The notes under the pieces were generated by a model. It made no database searches, was not told the DNA's origin, and worked only from the letters and a program-made list of their open reading frames with translations. The translations under genes were made by a program, and so were the position numbers. 64,000 nt of DNA, from the IMG/VR virus record IMGVR_UViG_3300023180_000042, positions 1 through 64,000 of that record. One strand, given 5' to 3'. Below, piece after piece: positions 36,201-44,981 of this stretch (positions are counted from its first letter, which is position 1; each line of letters opens with the position of its first letter). This DNA comes from a virus.

Positions 36201-36531
36201 GACACTTGAAAGAGACACTACATATACATTTAACTTAAGTGTCGGTGGACATCCGTTCTGGATTAAGACAGCGGCAACTACTGGAACTGGCGATCAGTTC
36301 AATACTGGTGTGACAAACAACGGCGCAGAAACAGGCACGTTGACGTTTACTCCTGACTCTGCCGCACCAAGTACTCTCTACTACATCTGTCAGTACCATA
36401 GCGGAATGGTAGGCACTATAAATATTGTTGCCGCCGGTTCTACAGACTACGTTACTGTCTTTACCGGTGTCGATCAAGAAAATTATATAGGTGACTTTAC
36501 AACATCGTTTACAGGCGGCTACAATGCATAA
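33250..36531 (+). CDS. Subtilisin-like protease fused to Tyr-Gly octad repeats and a cupredoxin domain
   Basis: 1093 residues. Residues 1-78 look like an I9-type propeptide (LTDEEAEQVKQDPRVRAVEP). Residues about 138-550 form an S8 subtilase with a full triad: D147 (VIVVD), H206 (NNHGTHVMGT), S495 (GGTSMSAP), plus oxyanion N380 (AAGNS). From about 628 to 955 come the same octads as the giant protein upstream (YTGDFTTD, YTGNYLGA). Residues about 960-1062 form a plastocyanin/azurin-type domain with candidate type-1 copper ligands H1001, C1047, H1050 and M1053 (CQYHSGM, the amicyanin C-x2-H-x2-M spacing). No signal peptide, so likely a virion protein. Confidence 0.85.
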   Translation: MTLKVYHVILHRTEDLDAFYADMETPGGYLHIPDRAVDYAARLPFSKVTAYRLTDEEAEQVKQDPRVRAVEPALEDHGIFAKPTWTDTGQWRKDDGANATNSQQNWALYQCTRDTISTTYGTDGTALVISQTSANAEGKDVDVIVVDGIPNLDHPEFAVNADGTGGSRIIQYNWFQHTDSVTGGAYANGTWDYTTESLGDSENNNHGTHVMGTVAGNRQGWARKANLYSISPYGSNYNWTSTGISSSYVFDYVRAFHRNKSINPRTGRKNPTIINNSWGYSYPDTGNIIDSAGSVERIVFRGTTYNGPFTTEQMLNYGVPPYWAYTKAAVDAGIPIEVADGVYTTPPAKVTSIGWKLTTPATKTQECIDDGIIVVSAAGNSSQYIDSSNGDDYNNKLFLKYNAFPATISAFQGASDSAIYYHRGSAPGNTSLCIGNASIYQNNQREFSSNFGPRIDLFAPGDEIISAIRHNDFYDNIVTDPRNASYYYGIIGGTSMSAPQVTGVLASILQINPDFRQADAKRYIQGTAFTGAMFDSSTDWGNVTTYGWNTLYALSTDLKDTVDLYLRYREERASVGVTLPKINNRERPTTGVLWPRPKVIKTRRSTGDILYPSPDADLALAPLDAQTSYAGTFTANFVGDSAITYTGDFTTDYTSIDIYVNDSTGLDYSPAYASGYIGDFTAVYTGNYLGAYEGNYNLTYASTAYLSRYSATDYIGSDGSYETSYNSFYEGPSGTYLATYVGTMAYFGDYVVSPDELDYTTDYGVGIKYTGDYQGPAHPGFETNYIGSYQSEVQEGGGTFLDSVTYSGNFISDYSNPTDYVSDYTGNYVANYLATIIVYSSEYISNYAGNYTLEGYTGDFLANFTGTEAYTSDSAGDGAIIISDYLGTYTGNYVDSGDASYIGSYLGDFSANYTGNFSSNLEYTGGDGGTYLGAYLGNFSAIYTGNYVGGAYQATYVGASNTSLNVTNNGASNYIIDSASNPTLTLERDTTYTFNLSVGGHPFWIKTAATTGTGDQFNTGVTNNGAETGTLTFTPDSAAPSTLYYICQYHSGMVGTINIVAAGSTDYVTVFTGVDQENYIGDFTTSFTGGYNA
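35140..36110 (+). repeat. Coding Tyr-Gly octad repeats in the protease
   Basis: In-frame degenerate units coding [YF]-x-G-[ND]-[YF]-x-x-x, less regular than in the 2080-aa protein and broken by spacers, between the subtilase and cupredoxin domains. The unit definition is the same, so the two proteins share this module. Confidence 0.8.
36417..36424 (+). promoter_or_regulatory. Possible internal late promoter
   Basis: Exact TATAAATA inside the 3' end of the subtilisin gene, 107 bases before the ATG at 36524. Spacing is longer than at other sites and the bases are coding (GTINIV), so it may be chance. Confidence 0.35.
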
Positions 36532-39500
36532 TGGATTTCTAGACAAAAGAAGAAGACATCTCAACCTGCGTGAAATGCAGGTCGAGAACGTGTTGCCTGA
36601 ACATTTTGCTCAGTTCTATCCTAAGTTTATCGCTCTGCTAAAAAACTACTACGAGTGGCAAGATCAGAACGATCCTAACGAGTTGTTAAATCATCTCTTC
36701 GCTGTTCGTGATATTAACGAAACTGACATCACACTACTCTCGTTTATCGAGGACGAGTTTCTTTTGGGTGAAGCATACTTCGAAGGCTTTGGTACAGAAG
36801 ACTTTGAAAAGCGAGCCGCCGCAAACTTCTCTAATACTCTGTTCAGATCAAAGGGTACAAAGTTTGCTATCGAATGGTTCTTTAGATCATTCTACGGTCT
36901 AGACGCTGACGTAATTTATCCAAAAGAAAACGTTTTCACACTAAACAATCCAAATTCGCAGGTTGGTCCTGACTCGTTGAGATACTTGACCAATGATAAG
37001 TTATATCAAACGTTCGCTCTGTTAATACGTGTTGGTGTGCCTATTTCAAAGTGGCGAGATATTTTCAAACTGTTTGTTCATCCTGCGGGCATGTATCTTG
37101 GTGCTGAAGTGTCGGTTGACGATGTTGTTACTCCAGCAATCAACGCTGTCATGCAAGACTCTGCTGTGGATCAGAGACCTTCTCCTGTTTGGACGCTAAC
37201 ACGCTTTCTTGATAGTGCGGGTCGTTACGGTGAAGCTTACATCGGCGATCCTGTATACAACACACTGACAGGTAATATCGATAGTGTTCCAGAAGGAACA
37301 ATATTTAAGTATAAAATTAGCGGCACAAATATTCCAGCTGGTACAGGCACTGTTCGTTATTTTGTTGATCCTGCTGGTGGTGATCTTGCCAGTGATACAT
37401 CAACAAATGACTTCTACAATTTCGATTCGGCGGGCGCATTCAACTACACGCCGCCGTATGAAGTGCCTCTTAGAAGCAGTAAAGCAATTTTGCAGTTACA
37501 GCAAGACAGTCCGCTGGGACCTGCGTTTGGTTACTTTACAATACCAACAGGCATTGATAGTGTCGAAACAGAAGGTCAAGAAGCATTTACTGTATTCGTT
37601 GAAGACGTTGGTGAAAGAACCATCGCGTCCGATCGTGTAGTGTTAAACGATGTCATTACAAGATATCAAATGACACCCTTTGATCCTGTTGACGAAGGAA
37701 ATAATCTTTCGATTTTTGTATCGCACGGCTCAGGTTCTCTTTATGATGGTAACCCCAATACGAAAGCGTGGAATAGCACAACGCTGTACTGGTATGGTAA
37801 ACATATTTCAACAACCGATTCTGATTTTGTCACGCCGTTGCCTGACTCAAGCAGTCCACAACCCGTAAATATTAGACCAGCATCGATCAGTGGAAATCCT
37901 CCTAACGTCGGAACTGTGTCAGAAGGTTTAATCACTATTCCGATTCGTGGCGACACGGTATCAGAAAGCACAGAGCATTTCGCTGTAATACTTGAGACGT
38001 TCGAAGGAATTAAGAAAGACTCTGTAACTGTTGCGATTAACAACACAGCGGCTACGTTTACGGTCACACCGAGCGCGGCGAGCTATACTGAAGGTGATAC
38101 TCTTTCATTTACAATCAATCATAGTTCGCAAGATGGTGGCGATACAGTCACATGGCAATTTACTGGCGGGATAGCTAGTGATCCACGTCCACTTGCAACT
38201 TCTGGATCGTTTAACTTAAATAGCGGCACATCGACAACATTTAGCATTCAAGTTCGGGCTGATACTATTCAACGAGGTACAGTCGGAGGATTTTTTCAAG
38301 TTACGAATAGTAAATACAGTCCTGCTCTCGTAGCAACCTCTTCTGGTTTCAACGTGTTCGATCAAAATCCAGTATACAATCTTACGATGAATCCTACAAC
38401 CGCAAATGAAGGTGATACTGTTACATTCGATGTGTCTGGAAGCAACATTACTGACGGCACTTATTATCTTCAGATTGGTAATGTCGGCACAAATAATTTA
38501 GATTTCTTAACGTATGCTGGCAATGGAGGAGCTCCTGGACAAGGATTAAACTCACGTGCTTCAATTACGGTAACAAACAATAGTGGAACAAGTTCATCTC
38601 TTGTTTTTGCTGACAGTTCCGAAACTGCTGATGAATCTTTTTATGCGTATCTTCATTCAGATCCTGTAGTGTTCGATCCGCTTGTTTCTTCGTTAAATCA
38701 GATTCGTGGTGGTGCGGCGGCTACTTACACTCTTACTCCGAACAAAACACGTGTTCCAGAAGGTGAGACTTTAACGTTTACATTTACAACGACTGGCGCT
38801 GACGGAATATTCGATTGGCAAGTACGAACGTCCGACACTTTCTTAACTTTTGATGGATTACGAGGCTTAACGCCAAATGACTTTGGTAAACTAAATCCCA
38901 CCACAGGCGAGTGGGATGTCGATGAGCCTACAAATGTAGGACTGTATTCCTATTCGCAATTGCCATACGGAGATGAAGCAAGCGAAGGAAATGGAATGGT
39001 AGTTTCTGGTGGAACAGGAACGTTCTCGTTGCTAATTCGTGATGATGGTCAAGACGAAGATTCAGACGAACAAGATTTCTGGGCAATTGTTAAAAACAGT
39101 TCGGGTGTAACACTCGCTCAGTCTGCTTCTGTTCGTATCATCGATGCAGACGCAGTTGATTATAATCTGTACGTTGTTGAGCAAACGGGTGTGCGCGATA
39201 GTGCTGTTACAGAAGGTACTGAGAGTCTTGTATTAAACTTTACGACGAATGCGGCAGTTGACGAAAACTTGTATTTTGAATTGCAAAAGTCAGATGCTCT
39301 TGGTAGCCCTTGGTCTAGCAAATGGACAAACAATGCACAAAAATACATACCCTTTGCTGAAACTGATCCAGCATCTACAGCGATAAAACTTTTGTATACG
39401 CAAAATGGTGGTGCTGACATGGGCGCACCAATATTTGATGGCACATACGAAGGCGAGCAATTTGGCGTAGCGTATCTATCACGAAACGATTTTGCAAGTA

Positions 39501-40600
39501 ATGGTGGTGACGTACTCGACACAATGACGTTCTCTGTACTAGATGCGCCTGCAACATGGACATTAACTGCTAGCCCTTCGACTACTGTAGACGAAGGTGA
39601 TGCAATTTCGTGGAGTGTTGGTGGAACTAATATTCAAGACGGCACGTACTATTATAACATTACTGACTATGATGTAATTGAAACCGATCAAAGTGGTTCC
39701 GGTTCGGGGCAGTCTGCGATTCGCACAAGTGATCCAGAAGCACTGAACATTCCAAATGGCAGTGTATGTATTAACAATGCAAATGTGCCAGGAACTGTTA
39801 CAGGCGCATTTGCTGTGACCGTCAGTGGTTCTATATTATATTATCAAATCAACATGAGCGAAAACTTAACTGCAACCGTTCAGAACGCACGGCTAGTATT
39901 TGGCAGTGAAGAAGCTTTGGCTGACTTTAACTCAGGATCGGCAGGCACGTTCACTATGACAAGTAATAGTGGTGGATTTGCTACGTCTACAGCCACAAAT
40001 GACGATACGATTGATGACACATACACAATGGCTATATATGATCGAGCAGGTCCAACAGCACCAGCGGCAAGTGTAGGATTTACAATCACTGATACGACTG
40101 TGGGCGGTCCTGGTGGACAATCTACAGTGAACTTTGTTGCCGAACCCAGCATTGGCGGGTTCTTTGTCGCTGATCTGAAAGTTGTTACTGATGCAGATGC
40201 TCTTGCTACGGCGATATCATCCGTAGAGATTCGACCAGATGGTGGAGTATACGGAAAAGGCAATCTTGATCCTTTAGGCAGTAATGGAGTAACATTTATT
40301 AAGATCGGCACATGGCATCAATCAGCGACTACTACAGGTAACTTTACCGTAAGGGCTGAAATTATTTCTGGTCCTACTCTCACGTCAGTAGCACAGGGTA
40401 GCTACGGAACAGACTTATCATTGTCTTCTACTCAGTCTTGGTCGCATCAAGTGCGAGTCCGAGCGCCGAATTCTAGATTTACTTCAATGCAAGTTAGATA
40501 TACGATTACCGATGATGCTGATCCTACAAACACAGCTAGCCAAAACATAGTGTTTAACAGCGAAGTTGAATACATCGGAAATGCAGTAGAAACTCCATAA
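36524..40600 (+). CDS. Large virion protein with Calx-beta-like modules
   Basis: 1358 residues from the ATG at 36524, which overlaps the protease stop; an upstream TTG at 36491 is less likely. The N-terminal about 200 residues (VLPEHFAQFYPKFIALLKNY, RSKGTKFAIEWFFRSFYGLD) form an all-alpha domain typical of a structural protein encoded before gp16 in marine T4-likes. The rest holds at least four Calx-beta-like beta modules, each opening with a variant of YTEGDTLSFTI (NEGDTVTFDV, PEGETLTFTF, DEGDAISWSV). Calx-beta modules usually bind calcium and occur in adhesins. No enzyme motif. Probable tail- or neck-attached fibre. Confidence 0.7.
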   Translation: MHNGFLDKRRRHLNLREMQVENVLPEHFAQFYPKFIALLKNYYEWQDQNDPNELLNHLFAVRDINETDITLLSFIEDEFLLGEAYFEGFGTEDFEKRAAANFSNTLFRSKGTKFAIEWFFRSFYGLDADVIYPKENVFTLNNPNSQVGPDSLRYLTNDKLYQTFALLIRVGVPISKWRDIFKLFVHPAGMYLGAEVSVDDVVTPAINAVMQDSAVDQRPSPVWTLTRFLDSAGRYGEAYIGDPVYNTLTGNIDSVPEGTIFKYKISGTNIPAGTGTVRYFVDPAGGDLASDTSTNDFYNFDSAGAFNYTPPYEVPLRSSKAILQLQQDSPLGPAFGYFTIPTGIDSVETEGQEAFTVFVEDVGERTIASDRVVLNDVITRYQMTPFDPVDEGNNLSIFVSHGSGSLYDGNPNTKAWNSTTLYWYGKHISTTDSDFVTPLPDSSSPQPVNIRPASISGNPPNVGTVSEGLITIPIRGDTVSESTEHFAVILETFEGIKKDSVTVAINNTAATFTVTPSAASYTEGDTLSFTINHSSQDGGDTVTWQFTGGIASDPRPLATSGSFNLNSGTSTTFSIQVRADTIQRGTVGGFFQVTNSKYSPALVATSSGFNVFDQNPVYNLTMNPTTANEGDTVTFDVSGSNITDGTYYLQIGNVGTNNLDFLTYAGNGGAPGQGLNSRASITVTNNSGTSSSLVFADSSETADESFYAYLHSDPVVFDPLVSSLNQIRGGAAATYTLTPNKTRVPEGETLTFTFTTTGADGIFDWQVRTSDTFLTFDGLRGLTPNDFGKLNPTTGEWDVDEPTNVGLYSYSQLPYGDEASEGNGMVVSGGTGTFSLLIRDDGQDEDSDEQDFWAIVKNSSGVTLAQSASVRIIDADAVDYNLYVVEQTGVRDSAVTEGTESLVLNFTTNAAVDENLYFELQKSDALGSPWSSKWTNNAQKYIPFAETDPASTAIKLLYTQNGGADMGAPIFDGTYEGEQFGVAYLSRNDFASNGGDVLDTMTFSVLDAPATWTLTASPSTTVDEGDAISWSVGGTNIQDGTYYYNITDYDVIETDQSGSGSGQSAIRTSDPEALNIPNGSVCINNANVPGTVTGAFAVTVSGSILYYQINMSENLTATVQNARLVFGSEEALADFNSGSAGTFTMTSNSGGFATSTATNDDTIDDTYTMAIYDRAGPTAPAASVGFTITDTTVGGPGGQSTVNFVAEPSIGGFFVADLKVVTDADALATAISSVEIRPDGGVYGKGNLDPLGSNGVTFIKIGTWHQSATTTGNFTVRAEIISGPTLTSVAQGSYGTDLSLSSTQSWSHQVRVRAPNSRFTSMQVRYTITDDADPTNTASQNIVFNSEVEYIGNAVETP

Positions 40601-40601
40601 T

Positions 40602-40952
40602 ATGAAAAAAGACGATCCTAACATTAAGTCAGACTACGATTATTCCCGAGCAACTTACTATGAGTTGATTGACAAGGGAAGAGAATCGCTCGATCTGATG
40701 ATCGAGGTTGCTCGCGAGTCTGAGCATCCAAGAGCCTTTGAAGTTCTGTCGAATATGATCAAGAACATTTCAGATGTCAATGACAAGTTGATGGAACTAA
40801 ATAAGAAAACCAAAGACATTACACAAGAAAAAGAAGAGCCTAAAGCAATTACCAATAATAATGTTTTTATAGGAAGTACAACTGATCTGCAACGTCTGTT
40901 GCAACAAAGCGAAGATGAAAAGGTGATTGATGTTAGCCCATCGAATGAGTGA
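40602..40952 (+). CDS. 16: Terminase small subunit gp16
   Basis: 116 residues (T4 gp16 is 164). Pattern DYDYSRATYYELIDKG, then PRAFEVLSNMIKNISDVNDK, KKTKDIT and NNVFIGSTTDLQRLL corresponds to T4 gp16 (DDYGVVRRNM, PRHMEVFATLM, MKDIT, NATVFMGSPTEL). It forms rings that regulate DNA packaging by gp17, whose gene overlaps its end. Confidence 0.85.
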   Translation: MKKDDPNIKSDYDYSRATYYELIDKGRESLDLMIEVARESEHPRAFEVLSNMIKNISDVNDKLMELNKKTKDITQEKEEPKAITNNNVFIGSTTDLQRLLQQSEDEKVIDVSPSNE

Positions 40953-42549
40953 TCACGAACATTATTTAGGTAATATCAATGTAAAACGTGACGGGGTACA
41001 GCAAGAGTGGACTCAGCATCAAGTGCTAGAGTACGCGAAGTGCATGAAAGATCCTGCATATTTTGCAAAGACTTACGTAAAGATTATATCACTTGATAAA
41101 GGACTTGTCAACTTTGACCTATACCCATATCAAGAAAAAATGTTCAACCATTTTAACGATAATCGGTTTTCTATCGTCTTGGCTTGTCGTCAGTCTGGTA
41201 AAAGTATTTCGTCAGTTGTTTACTTACTTTGGTACGCTATATTCCATCCTGAGAAAACGATTGCGGTTCTTGCCAACAAAGGCGCAACTGCAAGAGAAAT
41301 GCTTGCACGTGTCACGTTGGCTCTTGAAAACTTACCCTTCTTTTTACAGCCTGGTTGCCGCGCTCTCAACAAAGGTAGTATTGAGTTTTCAAATAATTCT
41401 CGCATCATTGCTTCTGCTACTTCAGGCAGTTCTATTCGTGGTATGTCTGTCAATCTATTGTTTCTTGACGAGTTTGCTTTTGTTGAAAGAGCTAGTGAGT
41501 TTTACACCTCGACATATCCGGTAATCTCTGCGGGTAAAGATACAAAAGTTATCATAACATCTACCGCTAACGGTATTGGTAATACGTTCCACAAAATCTG
41601 GGAAGGCGCTGTACAAAAGACTAACGAGTATCAAGCCTTTACAGTTAACTGGTGGGACGTGCCAGGACGTGATGAAGAGTGGAAGAAGCAGACGATTTCG
41701 AACACGTCACAGATGCAGTTCGATCAAGAATTTGGTAATACGTTTTTCGGAACGGGCGATACACTGATCAATGCAGAAACACTGCTTAATCTAAGAGCAA
41801 TGCCACCTCTCAAAATGCTTGAGGGCGGTGATGTAAAAATCTACGAAGAAACATCAAAGAATCACGAATATCTCATGATGGTCGACGTAGCAAAAGGAAG
41901 AGGACAGGACTATTCGACGTTTAACGTAATCGATATATCTGTGCGACCCTTCAAACAGGTCGCTGTGTATCGGAACAATACTATTTCTCCAATACTCTTC
42001 CCTGACATTATCTATAAGTTTGCGAAAGTCTACAATAACGCATATGTGATCGTTGAATCAAATGATCAAGGTAGCGTGGTTTGTAGAGGCTTGTATTATG
42101 ATCTAGAATACGAAAATGTTCACGTGGAGTCAACAGTAAAGGCAAATGCTGTTGGCATTGAAATGACACGGAAGACAAAACGTCTTGGTTGTTCTGGCAT
42201 CAAAGACCTTCTTGAAAACAATAAATTAGATATTGTTGACGATGATACCATCTTAGAGATTTCTACGTTCGTATCGAAGGGACAGTCTTACGAAGCCGCT
42301 GATGGCAACCACGACGATTTGATGATGAACTTAGTGATGCTTGGTTACTTTATATCGACACAGATGTTCTCAGACATGACAGACATCAATCTCAAGCAGA
42401 TGATGTTCGAACAGCAGATGAGACGTATCGAAGAAGATGTGGTGCCGTTTGGTTTTCATGATGATGGGTCTAGTGCCATTCAAGAAATCGAAGATAGAGA
42501 ACGTATGAAGTACGAACCGTGGCAGTTGTCATGGGACGAACCATACTGA
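40930..42549 (+). CDS. 17: Terminase large subunit gp17
   Basis: 539 residues (T4 gp17 is 610). DNA-packaging ATPase/nuclease at the portal. Walker A CRQSGKS at about 86-92, Walker B LLFLDE at about 176-181, motif III region ITSTAN, then an RNase-H-like nuclease with MVDVAKG and a C-terminal HDDLMM acid pair. Start taken at the ATG with AGGTG 5 bases upstream; an in-frame ATG at 40945 is possible. Overlaps gp16 by 23 bases. Confidence 0.95.
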   Translation: MLAHRMSDHEHYLGNINVKRDGVQQEWTQHQVLEYAKCMKDPAYFAKTYVKIISLDKGLVNFDLYPYQEKMFNHFNDNRFSIVLACRQSGKSISSVVYLLWYAIFHPEKTIAVLANKGATAREMLARVTLALENLPFFLQPGCRALNKGSIEFSNNSRIIASATSGSSIRGMSVNLLFLDEFAFVERASEFYTSTYPVISAGKDTKVIITSTANGIGNTFHKIWEGAVQKTNEYQAFTVNWWDVPGRDEEWKKQTISNTSQMQFDQEFGNTFFGTGDTLINAETLLNLRAMPPLKMLEGGDVKIYEETSKNHEYLMMVDVAKGRGQDYSTFNVIDISVRPFKQVAVYRNNTISPILFPDIIYKFAKVYNNAYVIVESNDQGSVVCRGLYYDLEYENVHVESTVKANAVGIEMTRKTKRLGCSGIKDLLENNKLDIVDDDTILEISTFVSKGQSYEAADGNHDDLMMNLVMLGYFISTQMFSDMTDINLKQMMFEQQMRRIEEDVVPFGFHDDGSSAIQEIEDRERMKYEPWQLSWDEPY

Positions 42550-42561
42550 AAACAGGTAATT

Positions 42562-42569
42562 TATAAATA
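42562..42569 (+). promoter_or_regulatory. T4-type late promoter for gp18-gp19
   Basis: Exact TATAAATA in the 84-base gap between gp17 and gp18, 72 bases before the gp18 ATG. The rest of the gap is AT-rich leader. Confidence 0.8.
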
Positions 42570-42633
42570 AATACATTGAAATTATCCGTATTATGTTCTC
42601 TTATCATATATTAACGAAAAAAAGGACACGACC

Positions 42634-44376
42634 ATGGCATTAATACCATCTGAGTCTCCAAGCATTCTCGTAAAGGAATTCGATCTGTCTGGTGTTGTGC
42701 CGGCAGTCACTTCTTCAACGGGAGCGTTTGTAGGGGACTTTAACTGGGGTCCAGCTAATCAGCCTATTCTGGTAAGTAGTGAAGCAGAATTGGCTTCGCA
42801 ATTTGGATCTCCTTCTGACGATTCTGCGGCGGCAGTATCGGATTTTCTCTCCGCTTCAATGTTTTTGAAGTATTCAAGTAGCGCGTACGTAACACGTACC
42901 GTAGACGATTCAGCACAAAACGCAATTGCGGCTGGTGCTGACCAAGTGTTGATTAGAAATCGTGCTGATTGGGATGCGCGTAGCGTCACAACTCTCAACA
43001 ACTATGTTATCGCAAAATATCCTGGCACTTTAGGTAACAGCCTTAAGATTTCAATGTGCCCATACAGCGAAGGTGATAGTGCGTTCGATAACTGGACTAT
43101 TGACGGCGCTAATATCTCTACACTGTTTGATGGTGCACCAAGATCATCGGCTAACGTAGCTGGTTTTGGCTTTGCGGCTGACTCTGAAGTTGGTGATGAA
43201 GTGCACGTTGTCATTCTCGACGAGGATGGTAAAATTTCAGGAACACCGGGAACAGTACTAGAGAAGTATGAGTATCTTTCTCTAGCCACTGACGCAAAAA
43301 CTTCTAATGGCTCAACAAACTTTATTCAGAACGTTTTGAATAACAAGTCTGAATATGTTTGGGCACCCAACTTGTCGGATGCTTTCCCAGGAATTACAAG
43401 TGCGGCATCGTTTAGAGGTTCTCAAGCGGCTCGTGTAGCGAACTATTCTCTTGATCGAGGTAGAGCGGCTAATCCGGGCATAAACGATTATCTGATTAGT
43501 TTTGGTGAATACAACGATCCTGATGTAATTCAAGTGGACTTCTTAGTTGCACCAGAAATTTCAGACAGTGCTGACTGTAGAACTATGGCCAACAGCTTGA
43601 CTGCACAAGCGGTAGCACGTAAAGACTGCGTTGTTGTAACTTCACCTCCTGCAGAAATTGTGACAGGAAGAGGTTCGAATACCAGTACAATTGCTTCTGC
43701 TACAGCGGCATGGGCTAATACGCTGAACGCTTCTTCCTACTTGATCGTCGATGGCAACTACTTGAAAGTATACGATAAGTATAACGATGAGTATGTGAAT
43801 ATTCCTGCGGCTGCCGCAACAGCGGGTGTGATGGCGTCTACCGATCTGAATGCAGATCCGTGGTACTCTCCTGCAGGCTCTAGAAGAGGGCAGTACTTTG
43901 GAGTGACATCTCTGGTGTACAACCCTGCTAAGGCTCAAAGAGATACGCTGTATAAAGCCGGTGTTAACCCAATCGTTAACTTGCCAGGACAAGGAATTTT
44001 GTTGTACGGAGATAAGACTAAGTTAGGTCGTCCTTCTGCGTTTGATCGCATTAACGTTCGTCGCCTCTTCTTGGTGATCGAGCGAGCAATCAAAGGCGCC
44101 GCACAGAACGTTATGTTCGAATTCAATGATGAATTCACTCGTGCGGAATTCGTTAATATCATCGAGCCTTTCTTGAGAGAGATCAAGGGTCGAAGGGGTA
44201 TCACTGACTTCAGAGTGGTGTGTGATGAAACAAACAACACTCCGAACATCATTGATAACAATCAATTTGTCGCATCGGTCTTCATTAAGCCTGCACGTTC
44301 TATCAACTACGTAACATTGAACTTCGTAGCAGTTAGAACTGGCGTAGACTTTGATGAAGTCGTTGGACTGGTTTAA
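42634..44376 (+). CDS. 18: Tail sheath protein gp18
   Basis: 580 residues (T4 gp18 is 659). Contractile sheath subunit. N-terminal SESPSILVKEFDLSGVVPAV and GDFNWGPANQPILVSSEAEL match gp18; the C-terminal sheath core includes NLPGQGILLYGDKT, FDRINVRRLFLVIERAIK and FVNIIEPFLREIKGRRGI. AAGGA ribosome site before the ATG. gp19 follows after 18 bases. Confidence 0.95.
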   Translation: MALIPSESPSILVKEFDLSGVVPAVTSSTGAFVGDFNWGPANQPILVSSEAELASQFGSPSDDSAAAVSDFLSASMFLKYSSSAYVTRTVDDSAQNAIAAGADQVLIRNRADWDARSVTTLNNYVIAKYPGTLGNSLKISMCPYSEGDSAFDNWTIDGANISTLFDGAPRSSANVAGFGFAADSEVGDEVHVVILDEDGKISGTPGTVLEKYEYLSLATDAKTSNGSTNFIQNVLNNKSEYVWAPNLSDAFPGITSAASFRGSQAARVANYSLDRGRAANPGINDYLISFGEYNDPDVIQVDFLVAPEISDSADCRTMANSLTAQAVARKDCVVVTSPPAEIVTGRGSNTSTIASATAAWANTLNASSYLIVDGNYLKVYDKYNDEYVNIPAAAATAGVMASTDLNADPWYSPAGSRRGQYFGVTSLVYNPAKAQRDTLYKAGVNPIVNLPGQGILLYGDKTKLGRPSAFDRINVRRLFLVIERAIKGAAQNVMFEFNDEFTRAEFVNIIEPFLREIKGRRGITDFRVVCDETNNTPNIIDNNQFVASVFIKPARSINYVTLNFVAVRTGVDFDEVVGLV

Positions 44377-44394
44377 GCGCAAGGAGAATAACTC

Positions 44395-44922
44395 ATGGCG
44401 ATTTTAGGAGTAGATGACTTTAAGTCGAAGCTGAGAGGTGGTGGCGCAAGACCTAATCTGTTCAAGGCGACACTTAACTTTCCAGTATACGCAGGGGGTG
44501 ACGTAGAACTTACGTCATTCCTCTGTAAGACTGCGCAGTTGCCACAATCCTCAACTAACTCGTTTGCAGTACCGTTTCGCGGTCGCGAACTAAAAGTTGC
44601 GGGTGATCGTACATTCGAAGATTGGACAGTCACTATCATTAACGATACTGACTTTACCATTCGTGATTCGTTTGAGCGATGGATGAATGGCATCAACGCA
44701 CACAGTGCTAACACAGGCTTGACAAACCCAGTTGATTATCAATCAGACTTGCTGGTTGATCAATTGGATCGTGACGAATCTGTGATCAAGCGTTATACGT
44801 TTAGAGGTGCATTCCCGACAGTTGTTGGACCAATCACCCTTGACTATGACCAGCGTGATCAGATCGAAACGTTTGATGTCACGTTCTCGTATCAGTATTG
44901 GGAAAGCAATACGACATCTTAA
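44395..44922 (+). CDS. 19: Tail tube protein gp19
   Basis: 175 residues (T4 gp19 is 163). Builds the inner tube. Typical features: DDFKSKLRGGGARPNLFKAT start, SFLCKTAQLPQSS, FEDWTVTIINDTDFTIRDSF and a C-terminal ETFDVTFSYQYWE. AAGGAG ribosome site. A strong intrinsic terminator follows. Confidence 0.93.
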   Translation: MAILGVDDFKSKLRGGGARPNLFKATLNFPVYAGGDVELTSFLCKTAQLPQSSTNSFAVPFRGRELKVAGDRTFEDWTVTIINDTDFTIRDSFERWMNGINAHSANTGLTNPVDYQSDLLVDQLDRDESVIKRYTFRGAFPTVVGPITLDYDQRDQIETFDVTFSYQYWESNTTS

Positions 44923-44934
44923 TGGTGTACTAAA

Positions 44935-44971
44935 TATAAGGGAGTCTTCGGGCTCCCTTATATAATTTTTT
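44935..44971 (+). terminator. Intrinsic terminator after gp19
   Basis: A 12-bp stem (44935-44946 with 44951-44962, one T-G pair) closed by a TTCG tetraloop, followed after 3 bases by six T. It separates the sheath/tube genes from the portal operon. Confidence 0.85.
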
Positions 44972-44981
44972 AGGAATACGT

